From contig CM034595.1 in NCBI GenBank assembly GCA_020091685.1, forward strand, positions 42,401,351 through 42,465,350: 64,000 nucleotides of DNA, read 5' to 3'. Made by a program: the position numbers and the translations under genes. Positions 23,070-34,930 of this stretch are shown piece after piece. The notes below the pieces were generated by a model. It was given only the letters and a program-made list of their open reading frames with translations. It did not search any database and had not been told where the DNA came from. The first letter of the stretch is position 1. Every line of letters starts with the position of its first letter. The DNA comes from Lutjanus erythropterus. Taxonomy: Eukaryota > Chordata > Actinopteri > Lutjaniformes > Lutjanidae.

Positions 23070-24315
23070 AGATGAGAAGTAATGAAGTACAAATACTTGT
23101 TATTGTACTTAAGTAGAGTTTACAAGTATTTGAGTATTAATTTTCCTGACAGTTTTTTACTTTTACTAACTACATTTTAAGACAAATATCTGTAATTTTG
23201 CATTGTTATTGTTATTTTGCCACCTTCTCTAGAAGACTGATCTCTGCCTAAACGGACAGGACAATAACACAAAGAAAAGACGATTCTCTGGTGTCCATCT
23301 TTGTGAACCGCGGACGACAGACTTAACATAAGACTCATAAGATTCAGTCGCGGAGAAAAGGTGAGGTTCAGTTAGCTTTGCTCAGAAACAGCCTTTCTAC
23401 TTTTATGCTTTGAGAACGTTTCAGAGCCTGAACTTTTTCACTTTTACTTGAATGATCAAGTTCAGTACTTCTGCTTTTACCAAAGACTTTCAACACAAGT
23501 ATCTGTTGCTTTTGACACCTCTGTTAATCCGTCTTTACTGTCTACGAATACTGAACAAACTCCATCGACTGATGAAGGCCGTGAGAGGCAGCTCTGGAAA
23601 AACTGTAGTAAGTGGACCTTGTTTTTTTTTTGTTTTTTTGTCGATCTTCTGTTCTATTTGAAATCAAATCCTGCAGCCCTGTTGTACAATAATGTTCTTA
23701 TATTTGCTTATAACTACATTATAGTGTGTTACAAACAATTAAGTGTTTATGTACTGCTGCTAAATAGACTGGTTAAAATAAAGAGTTAAAATTCAAATGA
23801 AGTGTTAAACTTTTTTCATAATGAATGAATGTCAGATAAAAATGACCAAAATGCTGCTTGTTTAATAAATTCTGGGTTGACAGTGCAGGAGTCTGTTTGT
23901 GCACCTCAAGTAAAACTGGAAATATGACAGTATAATACTCTGTTACAGTCCTGCATTCTACAAAATTATTAGCATCAAATTATACTTAAAGTACCACAAG
24001 TAAAAGTACTCATAATGCATGACAAATTATAATTCAATATTTGGGATTTTAATGATGGATCAGGTAAAGATCGAGCTCATTTTAATTGGTTTATACACTG
24101 CTGTGCAGCTTAATCTTTAATAATATATCATACATTACTTGTTAAAAATTTGTATTAACAATTTGAATCGGTAAAGTAGCTTGATTCATCAAGTAAATGT
24201 AGCGGGAAAAAGTATAATATTTCCCTCTGAAATGTAGTGGAGTATGAGTGTAAAGTAACACTCAAGTACAAAGTACAAATTGTATGTATTTAGTATTTAG
24301 TTACATCACTGGTTT
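23070..24315. mobile_element. Non-autonomous DNA element with AAGTACTT-type inverted ends
   Basis: The left part contains AGTACAAATACTTGTTATTG and GTACTTAAGTAGAG. The right part contains CCCTCTGAAATGTAGTGGAG, ACACTCAAGTACAAAGTAC and TAGTTACATCAC, the mirror of the start. Internal phrases such as CTTCTGCTTTTACCAAAG and CAACACAAGTATCTG are typical of a widespread teleost repeat. Smaller pieces occur near 43535-43592 and 62385-62460. The 113-codon frame inside it is not a transposase. Confidence 0.6.
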
Positions 24316-24362
24316 ACTGCTTTTGTAAATTACCGCTTTTATAAAATTTGTATACTGATGCA

Positions 24363-24615
24363 CCTTTAAAGGCAAACTATGCAGGATTTTCCCAAAAACA
24401 ATGCACAGACTCATACAAAAACAATTTTTCTCATCATCCTTGACTGATCAAAAGTGTGAGCGACCCTGTTCTTCACCCACAACTTGATATTTTACCATTA
24501 TTTTGCTGTGCTCTGTACGGTCAACCGACACAAAACGTCAGTATTTTACATCCTGGGAATACTCAAGACTCAAAATTTACATTCTGGTGCATTTACAAAC
24601 AGGAAATCCAACACC
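24363..24615 (-). repeat. Dispersed ~290-bp repeat, family C, reverse copy
   Basis: Reading the minus strand, it ends TTTTTGTATGAGTCTGTGCA, then GGGAAAATCCTGCATAGTTT and GCCTTTAAAGG, matching the right end of the plus-strand copies. The plus-strand text TACATCCTGGGAATACTC matches the reverse of the conserved CTCATTCCCAGGATGTCA phrase. The left end is eroded. Confidence 0.62.
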
Positions 24616-24899
24616 TTATAATTCCAAAATAGTCAGACAGTGTCTATGCATATGGAAAAAACAAACAAACACACAGTTGAAGTACCATACAAACTAGTGT
24701 ACATTTGTGTTGTAAAATATAATTCAGTGTGATCTTAGACCACAGCAAAAAAATCCTCAAACATAATGATAGCAACTATCTAATAACAAGATTAAAACAA
24801 ATATGCAGTACACTCACTTTAATGCCACATGCTCACATTACAAGTACTCAAAGACACTGAAGTGCATCAATCTATTACACCAGTCTTTTTCTCCCCGAG

Positions 24900-25560
24900 C
24901 AGCAGTCTAGTTGCTCTATAACAGACACAACTGCAGTGTCAGATGCAGTCCTAATTGAAAAGTTAATTAACTTTTTGAAGTCATCAGCTGTCATTCCTGC
25001 AAATCAGACTCCAGTCTGCCCCCGTGAGACCAGCTGTATATCGGTCTTAATGGCTGGGGACCCACTGCTTGGCTACGTGGGAACATTTGGTCATTGAAAG
25101 CACCATTTATGGAGTATTGTTTAATTAAAGTCAAATTAAGAGAACTGTATGCAGAATTTAATTTCTGGTATGAATTATTGTCGAAAACAGAGTGCAACTC
25201 AGATAATCAAACTTTTCATTATCCTCTCCTCCCTCCTGAGGTGCCTCCGCTGGTTCTTTGTTGACGACTCCCAAAACATAAATGAGAGGAAGCTACCCAC
25301 AATGCACTGCATATCTACAAGTTTTCCCTCATACATCAACTTCCCTCTGTCGAACGTTTCTGTTTTTAACAAACAAAAGCTTCCACTCGCAGCCCCGTCT
25401 GGAGCAGATAACTGTCTCTAAAGTGTTGCTATCAGTGTGATGTTTTAAATTCCACAGATGTGATGAGGACGCCACGAGAACATAAACGGTTCGTCAGAGA
25501 CGGTTTGTTCACCAGTGATATCTCTGTGATAGCAGAATACGCTCAGATAAACCAATTAAG
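24900..25560. other. Repeat-poor intergenic DNA
   Basis: It contains AAGTTAATTAACTTTTTGAA and GTTTAATTAAAGTCAAATTA (TTAATTAA palindromes at about 24962 and 25122) within otherwise unique sequence; a small conserved element at 24950-25150 is possible. No exon recognised. Confidence 0.3.
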
Positions 25561-25639
25561 TCTCAAAAAAGCAGGATTTTTTTTTTTAATGTGAAAGACA
25601 TGCTTTGGGCATAAATCAACAACTTCACGTTCTTGAGAT

Positions 25640-26290
25640 TTTATTTTGGCATTTTGGACGTTTTGGAACAAACAAACAAACGTTTGAAAAGTGAAGACAT
25701 TTTCGTACAGCGAGGACATTTTCAAATAAAGTGAGGATGACAAGTAAATACACTTTTGAGAGCAAGAGATTTCTTGAAAAGAGAGGACGATTTTGGAAAG
25801 AGAGGACATTTATTTAAAATGAGCATTTTTGAAGAGAGAAGATATTTTCAGACAGGGAGGACATTATTGAAAAGTGACGACATATTTGGACAGAGAATAT
25901 ACTTTGGAAAAGTGAGGACATTTTCATTAAGTGCCGACTTTTTGAAAAGTGAAAACATTTTTGAAAAGTGAGGACATGTTAGGAGAGAGATGACATATTT
26001 TGAAAGTGATGACATTTTTGCAAAGTGAGGACATTTTATGAACATGAGGACATTTTAGGAAATTGAGGACATTTTTGAAAATTGAGGACATTTCAGGAAA
26101 GTGGGGACATTTTGTGAACGAGAGAACATTTTAGGAGAGTGGGGACATTTCTGAAAGCAAGAGCATTCTTGAAGAGTGAAGACATTTTCTGAAGGTGAGG
26201 ACATTTTAGGAAAATGAGGACATTTATTAAAATTCAGAGTGAAAGTGAAAACATTTTTGAAAAGTTAAGACATTTTTGTAAAGAGACAAA
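25640..26290. repeat. Minisatellite array 1, unit ~GAAAAGTGAGGACATTTTT
   Basis: More than twenty diverged head-to-tail units carry a GAGGACATTTT or GAAGACATTTT core followed by TGAAAAGTG or a similar spacer, with a period of about 18-24 bases. Variation is in the spacer and in GAGGAC/GAAGAC/GGGGAC. Short open frames on either strand are simply translations of the unit. The unit resembles GAGGACATTTTGG repeats known from fish introns. Confidence 0.85.
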
Positions 26291-27080
26291 ATGGCCGTAC
26301 ACTAAAAACTAAAACTTGACTCCAGGTTTAAAACTTTTGCTGGTGTCTTTTTTTATGAGTCTTATAATTTGCTTAAAGGGAGCTGATAAGTAACTCAGTA
26401 TTTACAGAAAATGATCAACATAAATCTTACAAAATGACAGAAATGCACATTAGTAATGTGTTACTTCCACAGCATTACTTTCCACTGCACTTTTTCAGTG
26501 CACTTCTGTCTGGCGCAGCCTCCATCACAAAATGTTTTTTTTTTCTCTTTTCCCCCCAAAACCGACTGTTTCATGCTGACTTCTGAATTCAGGCCAATGT
26601 TGTGATATTCAGTGGGACATGAGATAAAACTCAGTCTTTCTGCTGTCTCATTCTGGAGGTTCTGGGGAGACGGATCCTCCCGTGTTGTTTCTGGGGGTCA
26701 GCGCAGGTTTAATTGATTCTCCTTCTCCCTCCGTCTCTTATTAGGGCCACAGCGTCTCTCCATGGGAACTGCTAATTGGCCCTCCCCAGTGGCCACTTGG
26801 AGAAGCAGGCAGACGTGGCCCGATAGACACTTCTGCCGGTCCACAGGGACGACCGCGGATGAGAGATTCATGCCGACTACGCGGCTCTGTGGATCTGCTT
26901 CTTTAGGGACGACAGTCTGATGTCTCCCTCCTTCACCATCTGGACACCAGATTTACTGACTAACCGATTGAGACCAGAGAGACTCGACGTGATTTTAAAA
27001 GAGAACACCTCTGTACGTTCACACCGGAGTGTGTGTTGTTGTAATCCTGTCGCTGTGAGGACCGCTTTGAGTTTAAGACT
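26290..27080. other. Unique island between the two minisatellite arrays
   Basis: A 0.8 kb stretch lacking the GAGGACATTTTT unit. Its centre (about 26640-26950) is GC-richer and repeat-free, with CTTATTAGGGCCACAG and GCTAATTGGCCCTCCCCAG phrases reminiscent of a conserved element. No gene recognised. Confidence 0.35.
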
Positions 27081-27084
27081 TTGG

Positions 27085-28515
27085 GAGGATATTTTGGAAA
27101 CTGAGGATGCTCAAAAAATGTGGAAAGTGAAGACATTTTTTTTTTGAATATTTGAAAGTGCGGGCATCTTTAAAAGATATCTGACTTGAAAAGTCATGAT
27201 GTTTTTGTAAAGTGAACAGTCTCAGGCAGTGAGGATGTCTTTGACACATTAAGAGAGTTTTGGAAAGTGATTTTTTTAAAAGTCAGAATATATTGAACAT
27301 GACATTTTTTTTAAAATGGGAACATTTTTGAAAAGTGAAAATTTTCACAAAGTGAGAATGTTTTTAAGACAGGTTAAGACAAAAGAAAGAAAGTGAAGAT
27401 ATATTTTTTAAAATTGATTATTTTTTCAAAAAGTGTGGACAATCCTGGAAAATGTGGACATTTTTAAAAAGTAAGCACTTTTTTGAAAAGCTTGAACATT
27501 TTCAGAAAGCGTGGGTGTTTTTGAAAGGTTAAGACGTTTCGGTCAGAATATTTTGAAACTGGATAGTGATGAAATTTTTGATGGGGAAATTTTGGGGGGT
27601 GAAGTTGTTTGAAAATCGATGCGCAGACTTTTTTTGAACGATGTGGACATTTTTTGGAAAAGTGAGGATAGTTTTTGAAAGCGAGTCCAGTTTTTGTAAA
27701 TTTAAGACATTTTTAGAAAATTGAGGACCTTTTGGAAAAGTGTAGAAAATTTTGGAACATGTGGACATTTTTGAAAAGTGAAGACATTTTGCAAAGTGAG
27801 AAATTTCTCAGAAAGTGTGGTTGTTTTTTGACAGGTTAAGATTTTTTTGGAAAATGGGGTCAGTTTTAGAAAATTGAGGACCTTTTGGACAAGTGTTTTG
27901 AAAAGCGAGGACGCTTTTGTAAAGTGGGAACATTTTTTTAAAATTATTTTTAAGTCAGGATATTTTGAAACAGGAGGAAATTTTTTAAAAGAAATTTATG
28001 AGGGGGAATTTTTGGGGGTGAGATTTTGGTCTGAAAAGTTTGTGTGCAGACATTTGCAAAACTGAGTCCTTTCTTGCAAGAGGACATTTTGAAAGGTGTG
28101 GACAGTTTTAGAAAAGTGCAGACATTTTTGAAAATGGAGGTCAATTTTAAAAAAGATGTGAACAATTTTTGAAAATATGATCATTTTTGAAAAGTGAGGA
28201 CATTTTCAGAAAATATTTTTCAGAATGTTTTTGACAGGTTAAGGTATTTTTGGAAAGTGAGGACATATTTAAAAAGTTGGGTCTTTTTTGAAACATTTTT
28301 AATCTGAAATTCTTGAAAGGGACACTTTTGGGTGAGGATTTTTTTTAAGTGAGCGTGCAGTAGATTTTGAGAACAGTGATTTTTTTTTACGTCAAGGTGA
28401 GGATATTGGGAAAAGTGTTGACACTTTTAGAAAAGTTCAGATATTTTTGAAAGACAAAAAAAAGTGAAATTGTTGGAATTTAAATAAGTTTTCAGAAAGT
28501 GAGGACATTAGAAAA
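27085..28515. repeat. Minisatellite array 2, unit ~GAAAAGTGAGGACATTTTT
   Basis: The same unit as array 1, in the same orientation, but more diverged (GTGGACATTTTTGAAAAGTG, GCGGGCATCTTT, TGAGGATATTTTG variants) and more than twice as long. A higher-order duplication is visible: 27541-27610 and 27958-28030 share ATATTTTGAAACNGGA...GGGGAAATTTTTGGGGG-like order, each followed by GCAGACTTTT/GCAGACATTTG. Confidence 0.8.
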
Positions 28516-28754
28516 GTCAGCACTTTAGCGGAAACTTTGGCCAGTCTGACCAGTAAAAGACAGAAGAATTGCCTTTAAGGTTAACTGAGGTTAAGGTTAA
28601 AGTGTGGGGCGAGCGAGGCTGTTCTGACATGTTAAGAAGAAAGAGAGTGTGTATGTGTGTGGAAGGAAAGAACAATAGAGACAGTGATACAAAGAGAGTG
28701 TAGGAGTGTATGGGATGATTTAAAGGTCGTGTGTGTTGTGGGCATGGCGTGTGC

Positions 28755-28757
<3 letters not shown>

Positions 28758-28792
<35 letters not shown>
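28758..28792. repeat. (GT)n microsatellite
   Basis: GT dinucleotides, about 35 bases, within a longer GT-rich patch (28640-28810). Confidence 0.95.
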
Positions 28793-28794
<2 letters not shown>

Positions 28795-28926
28795 GTGTGT
28801 GACAGTGAGGTTTCATTAAGAACAGTTGTGATAGTTGTGGGCTCACTCATTGTGTGTTTTTGCAAATGAGTCTTAAGTTTGTTAATCTAGGTGTGTGAGT
28901 GTTTTTCCTTTGGAGGAAGTGGGAAT

Positions 28927-28941
28927 TGTGTGTGTGTGTGT

Positions 28942-28990
<49 letters not shown>
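28927..28990. repeat. (GT)n microsatellite with one AT interruption
   Basis: GT dinucleotides for about 64 bases broken once by GTAT near 28945. Open frames across it are repeat artefacts. Confidence 0.96.
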
Positions 28991-28991
<1 letters not shown>

Positions 28992-29399
28992 TTGTGTGCG
29001 CATATCTTTCAGGTTAGTGCATACGAAGAAAGAAAGATACCCACATGTATTTGTCATTTGTTTTGGCTTGTGTGTGCGTAGCTGCCCATTTGTGTGTTTG
29101 TGTAACTGACCTTGATGTTTCTTACTCAGAAGTGAAGATGAGCAGATTAGCAGCAGACTTTCACCTCAGTTGTTCTTCTTTTCTCGCTTCCCTTCAACCA
29201 CAAAGACACAGACGAAGATGTTCTGTTTATTCCCTATCAAACTGACGTTCACTCAGTCTGTGCATCCTGTCTGCGCTCAATATAAAACCAGCACGTTTCC
29301 TCGAATATGACATTTAAATCTTTTTAGGTAAACTTTTGCAAGACAGTGAGAGTTGGAAGGCAGCACAGGAGTTTTTTTTTTTTTTTTTTTTTTTGTTCT

Positions 29400-30360
29400 C
29401 TGCCTCCGGTCAAACGGATTTTCTTTTCGCACCTTTTAAACTAAACCTGAGTAGCAATGCAGTACCGAGAAAAGAGAACGGTTTCATATGCATAAGTTGA
29501 GATATTCTCACGGTGCTGAAAGGCTGAAGATGCATAATATTTACAGTAACTTGAATAATATCAAAACATTCGCAGCATTATGACTCAACAAGTGCCCGTG
29601 GCTAAAACTATGTCTTTCATTCCCTTTGTTGTGGCACGTGTTTTTAATGAAATGCCCCAAATTTACCTGAAGCGCCTGTCACCACTTTTTCAGTTTCGTT
29701 TTTTGTAGACCATCAAACGGAAATCGACAAGAATAAAGGTTTTCCACTGTCTGGTTTTGCACCTTCAAAAACAGCATAAATAATTTTAAAACAAACCTAC
29801 AGTTTGTTGCGGTCTAAATACTGACGCGAACGAAGGTAGAGCAAAACGTGCAAAAAAAAAAAAGGGATCCTCTCTGCAGAGATCGCTTAAAAAAAAAAAA
29901 TATTGAGCGAGGAAACATCCTGTGCAAGAAAACGTCATGTGAAAACTCACCAGTCATAATGGTTGTAAAACCACAGCGAAGTTACAACTGTGCAGGAAGA
30001 GTGGAATTGAAAATGAATCAGGCGTGAAGTTTCTCAGCGTGAGTACAGAGAAATCACAGTGGATTCCAGAGAGAGCCCGGGAGTCAGGATTAGCGTTTGA
30101 AGGCTAAATGGTGTTATCGGTTCTGATTAAGGAGCATGTACGTGGTACTCGCTCCACCTCTGAGACAGCCATGGATGTCAATAGGGCTAATTGGCTCATT
30201 AAACCAGGTATTTAACTGTGCTATAATCATTCTGTGTCATCACTTAAGCCCTAGTGGAGCACGAGGGGCTCTGGCGATTGAATACCCCCCAACCCCTGAA
30301 ATAATTTGAGATACGAGACGGAGAGGCTTGTCTGACAGGAAGAGAGCAGGGTGGCTCATG
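29400..30360. promoter_or_regulatory. Candidate conserved non-coding block
   Basis: After a long T run (29371-29394), this stretch is mostly unique. It includes TCATATGCATAAGTTGAG, GGGCTAATTGGCTCATTAAA (30184-30203) and CAGGTATTTAACTGTGC, motifs that look like homeodomain and bHLH cores. Two A runs (29850-29861, 29889-29900) interrupt it. No exon homology. The enhancer suggestion is inference. Confidence 0.3.
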
Positions 30361-31139
30361 ATATCTTCTGCTGGGTGGATTCTCAGTTTTCCTTTTTTTT
30401 TATTTTCAAGGAGAATTTTACTTTTCCAGAGAACGATGAATGAGAGAGTCTACTCTTCAAAAAGGCTGCATTTTTTTTAGACTTTATTTGATGGCGTAGT
30501 TTTTGTATCACAGCGGATAATGCGCTGAACACAGAACATGATGTTTACGTGGATCTAACATGTTCTCACAGAGCAGTCGAAGTATTCGAGTGAATCACTG
30601 TGGTCAGGAACAGAGCTGAGGACTAGAGGACTAAACATCCCACGTACAACAACGGATTTCCCCTAAAATGCACCAATATTTTAACCTTAACAGTCATAAA
30701 AAAGTACATTTTGAACAACTAAGTAAGGATGGTGGGTGACATTTGACAACAGGTGCAGTATGATTAGAGATCTGGCGTGAATCTTGTTGGAAAATTCCTG
30801 CATATCACTTTTAGATGATCTGTCAGCCTCGTAGCCTCATTTTGTGTGTTATCGCAGGCTTTAAAAGAAAAAAGAAATTTGTGTGTTGCTTTTTGAGTGT
30901 CATTTCATGTCATTTAGTCTCCACTGACTAATATTGTGCAGAGACAGTGATCATTTTACACTGAGTATCAAAGGGAAAAGAAATGTTAGGACGTGGTACA
31001 AAGAGGGACAAAGTCTGTATCAGGAGGAGGTTGAGGTGGATGGATCGGTCAAACAAACACAAGGACTTTCACCCAGAAAACTGCTGTCCATGTCCAGTCA
31101 AATAAAAAGTCAACAATGAATTTCTTTAACTTTTATGTC

Positions 31140-31340
31140 ACGTATTTACATAGCATATTTGACATAACTAATGTTCTCAAACTGTGATTTTTGTTTCCTA
31201 AAAGTATTTTTGGTGCCCAGACCTGACCAAGCGGTTTTGTTGCCTAAAGTGAATCAAACTGGGACAGCTTGGCAATGTTAACCATGTGACTATGATGGCA
31301 AAGGTCATGTGACTAGTGCTCTATAAAATGCTGAAAAAGA
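31140..31340 (-). repeat. Decayed copy of the GGTTTAGGCAACAAAACT-type repeat
   Basis: The plus-strand text GTGCCCAGACCTGACCAAG followed by CGGTTTTGTTGCCTAAAGTG mirrors the phrases TTTAGGCACAAAAACTATTT and GGTTAGGTTTAG seen at 41500-41560. It is strongly diverged and its limits are uncertain. Confidence 0.42.
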
Positions 31341-32440
31341 CACACACATCCTAAAGTCTACTGAGAAATGGGTGCTGGATCCAAAAACTATCAAATGTTA
31401 AAACAAACAGATCTGCAAACCGAAAAGCTCCCGTTAGAAGGATTTGACTGTTGTTGGCATGATGATGAAGGTCACCTGATGAAGGTCTGCTGACTTCATC
31501 GTTTCCTGCACTTCCAGAACCATCCACCTCTAATGGCAACACACGAAAAGCTTAAAATGCAGCCATGACATGCAGATTGTCCTTAAAAGTGGCGTGCTAT
31601 TTAAACACCATCCCATCATGTTACATCTATTAAAAACAGCAAATAACATTGATTATTCATGCTGCAGAACAGAACAAGAAAAGGGTTTACAGTATGAGAA
31701 AACTGTGAGTGAACACTCAGTCTATCAGCAAACTGCACACACCGTGTTTCTGTCTGCTCACTGATTTTACCCCTCACATATGTGATGTGGATGCTCCCAA
31801 TTCCAGTCATAAAAATTATGCAGGTTTAAAATAAATTGATCCAGAGGGGATAATAACCCATAAACACACCTGAACAGTAACCGGTCCAGACTGGAACAGC
31901 ATCTGTCCGACGTGGTCCCATCATGACGTGCAGTCTAAATCCACACAGGTGAAAATACACACGAGACAAAGACGCACTCACCCAACACCTCTGCAGTCAC
32001 ACTGGAGATCTTCACAGGTCCACTTGGTTCTGAAGAACCGAGGTTTGAGTTGGACTGGGTCAAAATTAAACAGGGCTGGGAGGGTTTTGTCAACTGTCAT
32101 TCCAATTTTTATGCAAATTTTGAAGCATTGCATTAGAAAAGTTTGATGGAAATAGAAAATTTCAGAAACACAAGTTTTCTAAAATGTTTTTACTTGTTCT
32201 GCATTAAGTTATTTTTGTCTTTGAAAGGTTAATTATCTTAATGGGATTCTTTTCTGATGCAGCAAACATTTTACTTGAGACAAAGAAGACAAAGAAGGAG
32301 AATTTGCAAAGCAAGTTCTGAAGACCTCTCTGTTGCCTGGTTGCTGCTTCTTCTTCTTTAAGGTTTGTCGTTGGCAACTGGTTCTGTTTCCAGTTGTTTC
32401 TTCTTCTTCTGCTCTGTATATTACAGCCACGCATAACTTA

Positions 32441-32865
32441 GCCCGGCAGTTTTAAAACTTTTTGTGCCCAAGGCACACGAAAGGGCAAGCCAAAATCTCA
32501 AGGCACACCTGTATTCATATCCATGACAAATACCTTCTATCACCAACCAATGGAGGTAGCGAGTACTAGCCAATCAGAGTACGGGTGGGAAAAAATTAGG
32601 CATCAGTCAATCAGGACCTTTGATGTGTCACAGCCTTCTAATTCCTACAGTCTGTCAACTGCATGAAAAGTGAAAACTTTGACAGAGTGTAAGATTTGCT
32701 TCTGTGTTGGGAAATGAGTGTGCACTGATTTAGTAAATTAAAAATGTAGTCATAACATTTTGTATAGTTTTATATTGCAGTAATAACATGTGGTTGTCAC
32801 AAAATCCCAAGGCGCATCTGGACTTCTCTCAGCTTTTGAGCAAATAAGTTGATTGAAACACACCT
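32441..32865 (+). mobile_element. DNA-element remnant with CAAGGCACAC-type ends
   Basis: It begins GCAGTTTTAAAACTTTTTGT and GCCCAAGGCACACGAAAG, repeats AAATCTCAAGGCACACCTG inside, and ends with ACAAAATCCCAAGGCGCATC. This layout matches a common fish repeat of the CAGTGGTTTTCAAACTTTTT type. No transposase frame remains. Confidence 0.55.
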
Positions 32866-32984
32866 AGTTCACCTTTTTTCTTTTTCCATTATTTTGTAAC
32901 ATTTCAAAAGTTTCAAAATCCAATTTACAACGGATGGAAACTTATGTCAGATCTAGTTGATGTGGCACATCATAACTAACCTGA

Positions 32985-33405
32985 CATGCCAGATGATTTG
33001 TTACCATCCTGGAAGTTGTTCTTAAAAACTATTTGGAAAAGGGCAAGTACTCTCTGGATGAACCATCTGTCTATCACGTCTGACACAGGCTACCCTCAAC
33101 CAATCAGATCAAACTCTTGCCGAAGCTGGTCGGGAGAACAGCGAAAACATCTTTTCCATCAAGAAAAGCCTTTGGTGTCATTCTTCGCTCTTCTTTCAGT
33201 GAACAAATACTCTCCAGTTCTGATGTAACTGAAGCTCTCGCAGTATCTATCTAACCTCCTCAGGAGCCGCCATTGTTTGTTTGTTAAAATGAGTCACCCT
33301 CCTAAGACACTGATTGGCTGCACCGCTGCAAACAGATAACTTGAGCCTGGCAAGATGGATTCTTGCATGATCTGAGAGAGATTATTTTTGGAGCTAGCTT
33401 CTTTC
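32985..33405 (+). mobile_element. Interspersed element containing GAGAACAGCGAAAACATCTT
   Basis: The ordered phrases ACCAATCAGATCAAACTC, GAGAACAGCGAAAACATC, TGAACAAATACTCTCCAG, GCCATTGTTTGTTTGTTAAA and TGATTGGCTGCACCGCTGC belong to a repeat I recognise as frequent in percomorph genomes. The flanks include TGCCAGATGATTTGTTACC and TGGCAAGATGGATTCTTGC as partial inverted ends. The 80-codon frame inside is not a known protein. Confidence 0.55.
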
Positions 33406-33664
33406 TATTGTATTACTTGTTATTTAGGGGTGTATCATGGTGCTGCCACGTTGATGGTCTCTCTGTCGACTTCACTTTAGATTGGGTCAAATGATCCTCA
33501 GGTCACCTTCAGCATGTTTCTCTTCTAAAAAAACTATTTTATGCATGTGGGTTTTGGGTACATTTTCCATGGATTGACTGTCGGATTCAGTCCAAAGTCA
33601 CACTCCCAACAGCAAACAGCTAAAGCACAAACTTAGACACGTTTAAAAGCCAATGTGCGTGAGG

Positions 33665-33812
33665 TTTTTCATGGCGTAGTGGTGAAGACACATACCGTGA
33701 CGTCCCCGTTTGATTCCAGGAATGGACTTTTGTAGCATTTCACATCAATTTCACTTTTACTATGTCTTTCCTGTCTCTATCTAGATTTTAAGTATATAAA
33801 TGCACAAAAAGA
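33665..33812 (+). mobile_element. tRNA-derived SINE
   Basis: The head has an RNA polymerase III A-box-like TGGCGTAGTGGTGAAG (about 33673-33688) and a B-box-like GTTTGATTCCAGG (about 33708-33720). The tail phrase TTTCCTGTCTCTATCTAGAT is followed by an A-rich end with AAATGCACAAAAAGAG. This is the layout of a well-known teleost SINE. The tRNA part is degenerate and would not fold into a functional tRNA. Confidence 0.72.
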
Positions 33813-34089
33813 GAGACAAAAAGAAAAGAAAGAATGAACATGGACTAAGATAAACAAATATTTCTGAGAGGCGGAGCTCCCTTTGGTGCAGCCGCTGAAG
33901 TAGCTGTCACCAAAACAGAGCTGTAGCGTGTGTCCACCTCTTAACTCCTCCTCTAAGTCTTCTTGAAATCAGGAGTCTACATGTAATAAAATGTGCTTCA
34001 TCAAAGTCCAATGGAAAACAAAAGTGTAGCACAACTGAAATTATACAGAAAAAATCTGAAAAGTTGAGACCAAACACATCTTCCCACTT

Positions 34090-34341
34090 TGTTTTCCCGT
34101 CTGCACAGATCCGTTGGAAGCTCGTGCCATCACTGCCGCGGTCTTTGCTTAAAGGAGGGAGGAGGGCGAGGGGAGGAAGGGATGGGGAAGGGGGAGGGGG
34201 GGTTTGGTGTCCTAAGGGCATGTGGAAGCTGGCATGGTGCTGACCACGCCACCGTTTCCTCTGAAAGGAATGTCTGGTGTGGCATCAGTCACTGCTGGCA
34301 TTCTGGAGATGGTCTGCCAGTCCCTCATCATTGTGCCACTG

Positions 34342-34396
<55 letters not shown>

Positions 34397-34930
34397 CATA
34401 AACGCGTCACACTCGGCTCCCACCCTGTGCATGGCAGTGATAGGCAGAGGACGAAGAGCGCACATCCTTATCGACGCCAATCCAGATGAACCTACAGACA
34501 CGCTTCCCCAACACCCCAGACCCACTCGCTGCACAGTTGGCCATCATTAGCCTTCTTTTAGCTATGGCAGTCCTAAGGCTAAGGGGAGGGGAAGGGGGGC
34601 AGCATTGCCAAGGTGCTCCCCTGATTTGCTACATTTCCCAGGGCTACGGGGCCTCTAGGCTTACTGGCCCATGGAGACATAAGCCCCGGCCTCCCTGGAG
34701 GCTCTCGGCCAACCCAGACGCTTGGCATGGGCCGAACCGCCCAATGGGAGCCGTCCAAGAGCCGTGGATGGCTATGATATGTTTCCACCGAGGGCAATTT
34801 CAATCATGTGGAATTTCGATGGATGAAAGGAATGTGTTTCGCTGGGGGTGGACTGAACGAGAGCAAGTCAGGCTGCTGCTTTCACACATTTCCCTGTCAC
34901 AGAGCAGAAGGTAGACGGCATCCCTCACCC
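34090..34930. other. GC-richer block with (CA)n, candidate regulatory element
   Basis: A G-rich segment (34155-34205), a CA repeat at 34345-34392 and then about 500 bases of unique GC-richer DNA (34420-34920). Open frames of 142-153 codons overlap here on shifted frames and include histidine-threonine repeat from the CA tract. None has a recognisable domain, so no gene is called. Confidence 0.35.
34345..34392. repeat. (CA)n microsatellite
   Basis: Pure CA dinucleotides, about 48 bases. Confidence 0.97.

Noticed and set aside
25640-28515. Regularly spaced repeats suggesting a CRISPR array
   Set aside because: Units are head to tail without unique spacers of fixed length, are strongly diverged, and the DNA is vertebrate.
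33665-33740. A tRNA gene
   Set aside because: A- and B-box-like motifs are present but the sequence is degenerate, lacks a cloverleaf and continues into a typical SINE body and tail.
34089-34914. Two overlapping frames of 153 and 142 codons
   Set aside because: They are in shifted frames, one runs through a CA repeat as His-Thr, and neither shows a domain.
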